DNA from: an uncultured Bacteroidales bacterium
GTDB taxonomy: Bacteria > Bacteroidota > Bacteroidia > Bacteroidales > UBA932
DNA: 64,000 bases
Direction of reading: 5' to 3'
Assembly (NCBI GenBank): GCA_900316675.1
Contig: ONDR01000004.1
Location: 30,240 to 94,239, forward strand
The position numbers and the translations under genes are program-made. Under the pieces are notes generated by a model that saw only the letters and a list, made by a program, of their open reading frames with translations, ran no database searches and had not been told where the DNA came from. Positions within the stretch are counted from its first letter, which is position 1; the number at the start of each line of letters is the position of its first letter. Below, piece by piece: positions 8,343 through 15,745 of the stretch.

Positions 8343-9209
8343 TTATTGCTCCCTGCTGAAAATGAGCACGCAGCTGATGGCCGCTACGATTCCGCAAATC
8401 TGTGCAATTCCGGGCACGTGGGCGTAAAGAACAAGTGAAATGGCGGTGGTGATTACCGGTGCCAGGGCGTCTGCAAGCGGAGCTACAATCATTGCCTTTC
8501 CATATCTGTTGGCATATACCAGGGCGAAGGCGCCTATCGAGTTAAGTATCTGGATGCCGAAGGTCAGGTACGGTCCGTTAAAGGACATATTCACCGGCTG
8601 TGAGAAGTCTGTCATCAGCAGGGCGACGGGAATAAGCATCACTGCCGATATGGCCATGTAAACGAAGACGCTCTCTGCGTCAGGGGTGTGGTTGTTGGCC
8701 AGTTTCATTACGAAGGCCTGGGTACCCCAGCAAATGAATACCAATGAAGCCAGGATTATCCACAGGTTGTCCTTGGCAGTCTCGTCCGTCCCGCTGGAAA
8801 GTGAGAAGCAGACAAGGGCCACAAAGGCCAGGAAGATGCCAATTGCACCCAGCTTGCTTACCCTTTCCTTAAGAATAAATGTGGACAGTATCACCGTTAC
8901 GATAGGGGCTACGGAGATAAGGGGGAAGATAAGGTAGGCAGGACCGTGTTTCAGGGCCTCGAACAGAATCAGCTGTCCTCCTGCTCCAAGAAGCCCCACA
9001 CCCATGCTTAATATAACTGCGCGGGGCTTAGTGTTCAATTTGAACTTGATGTTGGCCAGCGCCACTATGGCGCAGGGTATCATACTAAGCGCCCAAACTA
9101 CATAGGTAAGCGTGGCCGGAAAGTCCGGAGTAGAGGAAAATGCGCCCCAGATACCCCATGTCACCACGGTAATCAGGGCGTAGGCAAGCCAATTGTGTTT
9201 CTTTGTCAT
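8343..9209 (-). CDS. EamA-family (DMT) transporter
   Basis: A 288-residue inner-membrane protein with about ten hydrophobic segments in two halves, the layout of drug/metabolite transporters. The second half has a matching repeat (NLWIILASLVFICWGTQAF). LIFPLISVAPIVTVILS near residues 93-109 is typical of EamA proteins. The substrate is unknown. Its place beside the DeoR regulator and glycan operon suggests a sugar or sugar-derived solute, which is only inference. Confidence 0.85.
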   Translation of the reverse strand: MTKKHNWLAYALITVVTWGIWGAFSSTPDFPATLTYVVWALSMIPCAIVALANIKFKLNTKPRAVILSMGVGLLGAGGQLILFEALKHGPAYLIFPLISVAPIVTVILSTFILKERVSKLGAIGIFLAFVALVCFSLSSGTDETAKDNLWIILASLVFICWGTQAFVMKLANNHTPDAESVFVYMAISAVMLIPVALLMTDFSQPVNMSFNGPYLTFGIQILNSIGAFALVYANRYGKAMIVAPLADALAPVITTAISLVLYAHVPGIAQICGIVAAISCVLIFSREQ

Positions 9210-9240
9210 AATTCTTTCGTTATTTAACTTTTGCGACAGG

Positions 9241-9270
9241 CAAAGTTAAGAAAAGAAAGAAATAATACAA
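9241..9270 (-). promoter_or_regulatory. promoter of the EamA transporter
   Basis: On the minus strand TTG (9270-9268), 19 bases and TAACTTTG (9248-9241) form a consensus promoter 32 bases ahead of the ATG. Confidence 0.7.
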
Positions 9271-9318
9271 ACGTTTTAAAGAAAAATAAACTATTTGGCT
9301 TATATTATATAATAGGTA

Positions 9319-10104
9319 TTATACCTCGACAACGTAAAGCTTTATGCCGGCGGCTTCGACATGATCCCTGAAATCCTGGGAAATTCCTGAATCAGTGATG
9401 ATGGTGTCAATCTTGTCAAGTGAGGCGATGTGAACGAAGCCTCTGCGGCCCAGTTTGCTGGAGTCGAAGATGGCTATTACCTCTTTGGCAGAATTAATCA
9501 TGGCCTGGTTAAGGCTTGCCTCCTCTAGGTTAGGGGTTGATATTCCGTCTTTTATGCTTACGGAATCGACTCCCAGGAAGAGCTTGTCGCAGTAGAAATT
9601 CTTTAGCGCAGACTCTGCCAGCATGCCAACCGTAGAGTAAGATACTGACCTCATTTTGCCGCCAAGAGTAATTACGTTGAAGCGGTCGTAGTTGTTCAGC
9701 GTAATGGCAATGTCCAGGGCGTTTGTAATGATAGTCAGGTTGTTAAGGCCTTCCAGGTTCTTTGCAATCTCCATGGTTGTAGTGCCGGAATCCAGGATCA
9801 CGGTCTCTCCATCCTTGATGATGGATGCGGCAAATTTACCCATGAGTTGCTTTTCACGCGAATGCAGCCCCTGCTTCTGGCTAATGGTCATGTCATCGTA
9901 ATCTACTGATTGATGCATGTTTACGGCACCGCCCTTAACGCGAAGCAGCAGTTTTCTCTCCTCTAAAACTGCCAGATCCTTGCGTATGGACACCTCCGAG
10001 ATGTCGAACTGCTTTATGAGGTCCGATATATATATCTTCCCCTCATTCTTTAACTGATTTAGCAGAAGACTCCTGCGCTCTTCTGCCGAGAACTTTCTTT
10101 TCAT
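9319..10104 (-). CDS. DeoR/GlpR-family transcriptional regulator (AgaR-like)
   Basis: A 261-residue regulator starting MKRKFSAEERR at 10104; a longer reading to 10173 is disfavoured because the DeoR winged helix begins right at this Met. Residues about 5-60 are the HTH (ISDLIKQFDISEVSIRKDLAVLEERKLLLRVKGGAV). The rest is the sugar-phosphate sensor fold with ILDSGTTTMEIAKNL, TNALDIA, LGG and FLGVDSV. It is divergent from the agaS-led operon, the same relation as AgaR to aga genes in Proteobacteria, so it probably senses a galactosamine or tagatose phosphate. Confidence 0.88.
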   Translation of the reverse strand: MKRKFSAEERRSLLLNQLKNEGKIYISDLIKQFDISEVSIRKDLAVLEERKLLLRVKGGAVNMHQSVDYDDMTISQKQGLHSREKQLMGKFAASIIKDGETVILDSGTTTMEIAKNLEGLNNLTIITNALDIAITLNNYDRFNVITLGGKMRSVSYSTVGMLAESALKNFYCDKLFLGVDSVSIKDGISTPNLEEASLNQAMINSAKEVIAIFDSSKLGRRGFVHIASLDKIDTIITDSGISQDFRDHVEAAGIKLYVVEV

Positions 10105-10224
10105 GTGTGTAGGTCGGGATTTTGAAACAATCGTTTTCGAAAGTAAAGGTACGGTTAATTTTTTAAAAATCAAATTATTTTACGCAAAAATTTTGTTTTA
10201 AAAGCAAAAACTTACGAAAATATA

Positions 10225-10275
10225 GAAAATTTTCTTCAAAAAGTTTTGAAAATAAATTTTTGTTCTATAGTTTTG
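10225..10275 (+). promoter_or_regulatory. promoter and possible operator of the GalN/glycan operon
   Basis: TTG at 10246-10248, 19 bases, then TAGTTTTG at 10268-10275 give a consensus promoter 36 bases before agaS. A perfect palindrome GAAAATTTTC at 10225-10234 lies just upstream and could be an operator of the divergent DeoR protein. That part is inference. Confidence 0.6.
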
Positions 10276-10311
10276 TAACGTTTAAACGCGAATATGTAAA
10301 TAAAAAAAGAT

Positions 10312-11442
10312 ATGCTGAACCTAAATTGTCACACAATCCGTGAGATCGCCCACCAGCCTAAAATGTGGATGGACACTTATGACATTGTCCTTAGCCGGAA
10401 GCAGGAAATAGAGGAATTCCTGTCAAAGAATTCAATCGGTAAAGATACCGAGATCATTCTTACCGGCGCCGGTTCCTCTGCTTATATCGCCGACACGGCG
10501 GTATGTGAATACCTGAAGGCTGGCTTCGTACAGGCCAGGGCCGTTGCCACTACGGATATCGTTTCCGCTCCTTCTTACTTCCTCACATCCACCCCTAAGC
10601 TTTTCATCTCCTTTGGCCGTTCCGGAAACAGCCCCGAGAGCGTTGCTGCATACGAGGTGGCAAACAAATTCTGCAAGGGCTCCCATCACCTTATCATTAC
10701 CTGCAATCCGGAAGGTGAGCTGGCAAAGAGGGTAGAGCCCGGAAAGGACTTCGTCATTGTACTTCCGGACGGAACCAATGACCGCAGCCTTGCCATGACC
10801 AGCAGCTTCACCTCTATGCTTGTAACCAGCCTCCTCTGCAAGAACGAGGTTACCCTTGTGGCAGAGCGTGCAAAGCTTCAGGCCGCCGCAGACTTTGCAG
10901 AATACATTGTGAACAGCGATGTCGCTGACAAGATTAAGAACCTTACCACTAAAAAGATAAAGAGGGCTGTCTTCCTTGGTTCAGGACCTCTTAAAGGTAT
11001 CGCGTGCGAGAGCCACCTTAAGCTTCAGGAACTCACCGACGGCGGCATTGTTTGCGCCTTCGATTCTTTCATGGGCCTGAGGCATGGACCTAAAGCCGTT
11101 ATCAACGAAGAAACCCTTGTCGTTTATCTTTTGTCAGAGGATCCCTACACCCGTCAGTACGAGCTTGACCTCATAGAGCAGGTAGACCACGACAATCATC
11201 CTGCCGCCCAGGTGGTTATTTCAATCACTCCTTCCGGAGTAAAGGATATTCTGGACTTCGAAATCAACGCACCCAAGCCGGAGCAGCTTAAAGACAATGA
11301 GTACATCTGCGCTCCCTACGTAGTTGTAGGACAGTTGGCCGGATATTTCTTCTCCCTGCAGCACGGCCTGTCTCCTGACAACCCCTCTATCCGCGGTGCA
11401 ATTTCAAGAGTAGTAAACGGAGTTAAGATATATAAGTATTAG
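10312..11442 (+). CDS. agaS: AgaS-like SIS-domain isomerase/deaminase
   Basis: A 376-residue protein with two SIS domains (about 50-190 and 215-350). LTGAGSSAYIAD binds the sugar phosphate in the first domain, FGRSGNSPESVAA is the second SIS motif, and LGSGPLKGIACE opens the second domain. The family (AgaS) converts galactosamine-6-phosphate to tagatose-6-phosphate plus ammonia. It heads the operon and is followed by a GatZ/KbaZ protein and a sugar kinase, matching the Aga pathway. The exact substrate is inferred from family and context. Confidence 0.83.
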   Translation: MLNLNCHTIREIAHQPKMWMDTYDIVLSRKQEIEEFLSKNSIGKDTEIILTGAGSSAYIADTAVCEYLKAGFVQARAVATTDIVSAPSYFLTSTPKLFISFGRSGNSPESVAAYEVANKFCKGSHHLIITCNPEGELAKRVEPGKDFVIVLPDGTNDRSLAMTSSFTSMLVTSLLCKNEVTLVAERAKLQAAADFAEYIVNSDVADKIKNLTTKKIKRAVFLGSGPLKGIACESHLKLQELTDGGIVCAFDSFMGLRHGPKAVINEETLVVYLLSEDPYTRQYELDLIEQVDHDNHPAAQVVISITPSGVKDILDFEINAPKPEQLKDNEYICAPYVVVGQLAGYFFSLQHGLSPDNPSIRGAISRVVNGVKIYKY

Positions 11443-11451
11443 AGAGTGAAT

Positions 11452-12681
11452 ATGAAACCGAAACTTAGACAAATCCTTGACAGAATCCAGACACTGACGG
11501 CAGAGGGCCACAAGCCTATGACTCTTCTTGCTGTATGCCCTAACTCACCGGCCGTAATCAAGGCCGCCTTCCGCGCAGCAAAACGCAATAATGCTCCAAT
11601 TATGTTTGCCGCCACCCTTAATCAGGTAGATAATGACGGCGGATATACCGGAATGACCCAGAAAGACTTTGTAAGGGTTATGAAGGTAGAAGCTAAAAGA
11701 AATAACTATACAGGTCCCTACATCGCAGCCATCGACCACGGCGGCCCCTGGCTCAAGGACCTCCAGACCCTTGAAATGTGGCCTTACGAGAAGGCAATGG
11801 ACGGAGTGAAGAAGTCTTACGAGGCAGCCCTCCTTGCAGGTTATGAGCTTATTCATGTAGATCCTACCGTAGACCGCTTCCTTCCCAAGGGAGAGACAAT
11901 CAAAATTGAGGTTGTCGCAGAAAGAACTATCGAACTCATTACACACATAGAAAATTTCAGAAAGGCGAGGGGACTCGCTCCCATTGCTTACGAAGTTGGT
12001 ACAGAAGAGGTACATGGCGGCCTTGCAGACGAGACGGTATTCCGCAGATTCCTTATTCTCCTCCAGGAGGGACTCGCCAAGAACGGATGTTCAGATGCCT
12101 GGCCTTGTTTCGTGGTTGGTAAAGTAGGCACAGATCTTCACACGACATTCTTCGACCCCAAGGTCGCCAAGGACCTCACGTCTATTGTGGCAGAGTACGG
12201 CAGTTTCATCAAGGGTCACTACACAGACGATGTAGAAAACCCTCAGGATTATCCTCTTTGCAACATGGGCGCAGCCAACGTTGGTCCGGAATTCACTATC
12301 AGCGAGTTCAATGCCCTTGAAGAGCTGGAGAAAGTAGAGAACGAGCTTTACGATGCCGGCCAGGTTGCAATGCACTCAAACATGACCGCTATCCTGAAGG
12401 ATCTTGTCATCGCCTCCGGCCGATGGAAGAAATGGGTTCATGGCAACGAGTCTCCGGACGACTTTGATTCCATCACTCCGGACCGCCAGAGATGGCTGAT
12501 CCAGACCGGTGCGCGCTACATTTGGCAGAAGCCTGAGGCAGTCGCAGCCCGCCAGACCCTTTACACGAACCTGAACCTTAACGGCATCGATGCAGAAGGT
12601 ATCGTACTTTCTACCATCGAAAGGGCCATCGACAAATACTACGTTGCTTTCAATCTGGTTAATCTTAACGACTTGCTGTAA
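11452..12681 (+). CDS. GatZ/KbaZ-type tagatose-bisphosphate aldolase accessory subunit
   Basis: A 409-residue cytoplasmic protein with LLAVCPNSPAVIKAAFRAA near the N-terminus, IAAIDHGGPWLKD and YEVGTEEVHGG, all typical of GatZ/KbaZ. In Escherichia coli these stabilise the class II aldolase GatY/KbaY; related AgaZ proteins have been proposed to be tagatose-6-phosphate kinases. No GatY/KbaY gene is in this window. I chose the ATG at 11452 over a GTG six bases upstream. It lies 9 bp after agaS. Confidence 0.82.
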   Translation: MKPKLRQILDRIQTLTAEGHKPMTLLAVCPNSPAVIKAAFRAAKRNNAPIMFAATLNQVDNDGGYTGMTQKDFVRVMKVEAKRNNYTGPYIAAIDHGGPWLKDLQTLEMWPYEKAMDGVKKSYEAALLAGYELIHVDPTVDRFLPKGETIKIEVVAERTIELITHIENFRKARGLAPIAYEVGTEEVHGGLADETVFRRFLILLQEGLAKNGCSDAWPCFVVGKVGTDLHTTFFDPKVAKDLTSIVAEYGSFIKGHYTDDVENPQDYPLCNMGAANVGPEFTISEFNALEELEKVENELYDAGQVAMHSNMTAILKDLVIASGRWKKWVHGNESPDDFDSITPDRQRWLIQTGARYIWQKPEAVAARQTLYTNLNLNGIDAEGIVLSTIERAIDKYYVAFNLVNLNDLL

Positions 12682-12684
12682 ACA

Positions 12685-13635
12685 ATGAAGATGTTTGACA
12701 TCATAGCGCTTGGAGAACTGAACGTTGACCTTCTGCTGAATAAGATCGGCGGCTTCCCGGAAGTCGGTAAAGAGATTTTCGCAAAGGAAATGACCCTTAC
12801 CCTTGGAAGCTCTACGGCTATCTTCGCTGCGAATGCGGCTTCACTCGGAGCCAAGGTGTCTTTCCTTGGCATGGTAGGAAACGATGACTTCGGCGCCTTT
12901 GTCAGGACCTCTCTGGAAAAACGCGGAGTTGACACCTCCAATCTTATAGAGGTGTCAACAGCCGCTACCGGTCTGACAGCCATCCTTAACTACGACCAGG
13001 ACCGTGCAAATGTCACTTATCCCGGTGCGATGAGCATAATGGGCGTGAAGGACATCCGCCCGGAGGTTATCGCACAGGCAAAGCACGTCCACATTTCTTC
13101 AATCTTCCTTCAGGAGACCCTGCACAAGGATATCTATGAGATTGTAAAGCTGGTCAAGGACAATGGCGCAACCCTGTCCATGGACATGCAGTTCGACCCC
13201 GAAGAGAAATGGGACTTCGACTACAAAAAGATCCTTCCGCTTGTGGATATTTTCATGCCAAACATCCAGGAACTGACAGCCGTTACCGGCAAAAAGACCC
13301 TGGAAGAGGCAGTTGCAGAGGTTCGTCCTTACATCAATGTGCTTGTTGTAAAGATGGGCTCAAAAGGCTCCACGGTTGTTACTAAGGAAGGAGAAAAATT
13401 CCTGCCGGCAATGCTCAACAGCAATGTTGTAGATGCAATTGGCGCAGGTGACAGCTTCAATTCAGGTTTCATCACTGCATTCGTGCAGGGCAAGGATCTG
13501 GAATACTGCCAGTACCTTGGAAACCTTACCGGTGCCATAAACACCACCGCTGCCGGCGGAACCGGCGCTTTCACTTCTAAGGAAGCCGTAGAAGACGCGG
13601 CCTTGAGATACTTCAACCAGGCCATTATACTCTAA
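12685..13635 (+). CDS. PfkB-family carbohydrate kinase
   Basis: A 316-residue ribokinase-fold kinase. GELNVDLLLNKIGGFPEVG opens the lid region, SLGAKVSFLGMVGNDDFG is the first PfkB signature area, and DAIGAGDSFNSGFITA near residues 252-267 is the second signature, with the catalytic Asp in GAGD. Context with agaS and gatZ suggests tagatose-6-phosphate or a related hexose phosphate as substrate. Fructose- or 2-keto-sugar kinase activity is an alternative. It follows gatZ by 3 bp and precedes the glycosidase by 6 bp. Confidence 0.85.
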   Translation: MKMFDIIALGELNVDLLLNKIGGFPEVGKEIFAKEMTLTLGSSTAIFAANAASLGAKVSFLGMVGNDDFGAFVRTSLEKRGVDTSNLIEVSTAATGLTAILNYDQDRANVTYPGAMSIMGVKDIRPEVIAQAKHVHISSIFLQETLHKDIYEIVKLVKDNGATLSMDMQFDPEEKWDFDYKKILPLVDIFMPNIQELTAVTGKKTLEEAVAEVRPYINVLVVKMGSKGSTVVTKEGEKFLPAMLNSNVVDAIGAGDSFNSGFITAFVQGKDLEYCQYLGNLTGAINTTAAGGTGAFTSKEAVEDAALRYFNQAIIL

Positions 13636-13641
13636 GATAAT

Positions 13642-15693
13642 ATGAAACTGTATCTTGCAATTGCGGGACTTGCCCTTACGGCTTGCGTAACAGCTCCGGT
13701 TTCCGGAGATCTGTCAGTAGTTCCCGAAGAGAACGGAACCTCTTTCCGCATTGAAAACGCAGCGACAGCAACTCCTCTTATCAAATCTGCCACGGACTTC
13801 GGCACAGTATCGGTATCCGGTCAGGAAATAAGCTTCAAGACAGTCAGCTCAAGCAAAAAGGCGGTCAGCGACGAATTTGGCAACGGCACCTGTTATATTT
13901 ATAATGGTGAGTCTGTTTCCGGTCCTTCCATGACCCGTCAGCTTAAGCTGTCCGTTTACGATGCCTTCCCCTCTACCATTATTGTCAGTGCCGAGTACGG
14001 CAACGCTTCCGGCGATGCCGTCTCTGTGGACGGATGGTCATTATGCGACCTGAAGGTGCAGACCGATACCCCGGAGCCTTATTTCTGGTCTTTCCAGGGG
14101 CAGTCTACCAGCGCCCGTGCTGATTGGCTCCTGCCAATTGGAGAAGAATTCTACCAGCGCAATTACATGGGAATGAATCCCGCCGAAGATCATGTGGACT
14201 ATGGCGGCGGTGTTCCCGTCGTATGCCTTTGGAGGCGTGACGCAGGCGTGATGATAGGCCATATCGAACCTACTCCCCAGATTGTAAGCCTTCCTGTTGA
14301 TAAAAAGGCCGGCAACGACTACGCACAGATTTCCATAGTTAAAGAATATACTGATCCGGTCTCCCTGGCACCAGGGCAGACAGTCAGCTCATACACCTGT
14401 TTCATTAGTGCATTCTCCGGTGACTGTTTCCAGGCGCTTCGCAATTACGCGGGGCTCCTGGACAGGGTCGGAGTGAAGATGCCCGAAAGCGTACCGGAGG
14501 CCTATGAGACCGCCTGGTGCGCATGGGGCTATGAGCGCAAATTCACTATTGCCGAGATTGTAGGCACCCTTCCCAAGGTTCAGGAACTGGGCTTCAAGTG
14601 GGCCACCCTTGACGACGGTTACCAGATTGCCGAGGGCGATTGGGACCTGACCAGGGAACGTTTCCCCAACGGCGATGCTGACATGAAGTACATGGTGGAC
14701 CAGTTCCACAACTACGGACTCAAGGCCGAGCTTTGGTGGACTCCGCTTGCCGCCGATCCCGGTACTGAATTCCTTAAGAAATACCCCAATTCCCTTATCC
14801 TTGGTAAAGATGGCCAGCCCCGCAAGATTGAATGGTGGGACAGCTGGTTCCTTTCTCCCGTGGACGAAGACGTCCGCAGGGAACAATCCGCCCTTGTCCA
14901 TAAATTTATAGCGGATTATGGCTTCGATGGCCTTAAGCTTGACGGCCAGCATCTTAACTGTGTGTCTCCGGACTATAATCCGGCACATCATCCAGAAGAC
15001 CCGGAGAAAGACTTCCGCGAGCTGCCGGGCTTCTATAAACTCATTCTTGAAACCGCCCAGGCTGTAAAGCCCAACGCTGTGATTCAATACTGCCCCTGCG
15101 GCGACTGCTTCTCTGTGTACAACCTTCCTTACATTGGAAAGGCCGTGTCATCAGACCCTACCAGCAGCTGGCAGATCAGGAGCAAAGGCTACGTGCTAAG
15201 GGCTCTTGCCCCGAAGCTTGCTTACTACGGAGATCATATCGAACTGTCTGACAACGAGAATGATTATCCCACGCAGCTGGGCATCGGTGCAGTGATCGGC
15301 ACCAAGTTCACCTGGCCCAAGGACAATCCGTACGTAAAGCACTCATACCTGCTTACCCCTGAAAAAGAGGCCCTCATGAAGAACGCCCTCAAGATTTATG
15401 AGGAAAAGCAGCTTGCCAAGGGTGAATATGTTCCCGGTCTGTACGATATCGGCTTCGATTATCCCGAAACCCATGTCATCAGGCAGAACGGCAATCTTTA
15501 TTATGCCTTCTATACTTCTTCCAAGCCGGTTTATTCCGTAGAGCTCCGCGGGCTCGAAGCCGGAAAGACCTACAGGGTAGATGACTACTACAATCACCGC
15601 AACCTTGGGCTGGTAACCGCATCGCAGAGCACTGTGCTTGATGTGGAAATAAACGGTAGCCTTCTTGTCGAGGTTAGCGAGGTTAACGACTGA
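13642..15693 (+). CDS. GH36-type alpha-galactosidase / alpha-N-acetylgalactosaminidase lipoprotein
   Basis: A 683-residue exported enzyme. Residues 1-15 are a lipoprotein signal ending at Cys15. A beta-rich N-domain runs to about 280, then a TIM barrel with LDDGYQ, ELWWTPL, the nucleophile Asp434 in LKLDGQ and the acid/base Asp505 in SSDPTSSWQIRS, the GH36 arrangement. A C-terminal beta domain follows from about 590. GH36 includes alpha-galactosidases and alpha-N-acetylgalactosaminidases. The galactosamine-type catabolic genes upstream favour GalNAc, but the sequence alone does not decide. Confidence 0.85.
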   Translation: MKLYLAIAGLALTACVTAPVSGDLSVVPEENGTSFRIENAATATPLIKSATDFGTVSVSGQEISFKTVSSSKKAVSDEFGNGTCYIYNGESVSGPSMTRQLKLSVYDAFPSTIIVSAEYGNASGDAVSVDGWSLCDLKVQTDTPEPYFWSFQGQSTSARADWLLPIGEEFYQRNYMGMNPAEDHVDYGGGVPVVCLWRRDAGVMIGHIEPTPQIVSLPVDKKAGNDYAQISIVKEYTDPVSLAPGQTVSSYTCFISAFSGDCFQALRNYAGLLDRVGVKMPESVPEAYETAWCAWGYERKFTIAEIVGTLPKVQELGFKWATLDDGYQIAEGDWDLTRERFPNGDADMKYMVDQFHNYGLKAELWWTPLAADPGTEFLKKYPNSLILGKDGQPRKIEWWDSWFLSPVDEDVRREQSALVHKFIADYGFDGLKLDGQHLNCVSPDYNPAHHPEDPEKDFRELPGFYKLILETAQAVKPNAVIQYCPCGDCFSVYNLPYIGKAVSSDPTSSWQIRSKGYVLRALAPKLAYYGDHIELSDNENDYPTQLGIGAVIGTKFTWPKDNPYVKHSYLLTPEKEALMKNALKIYEEKQLAKGEYVPGLYDIGFDYPETHVIRQNGNLYYAFYTSSKPVYSVELRGLEAGKTYRVDDYYNHRNLGLVTASQSTVLDVEINGSLLVEVSEVND

Positions 15694-15745
15694 TCATCAT
15701 AAATAACAACAATATTCAGGTTAACAACCAATTATTCAAACATCC

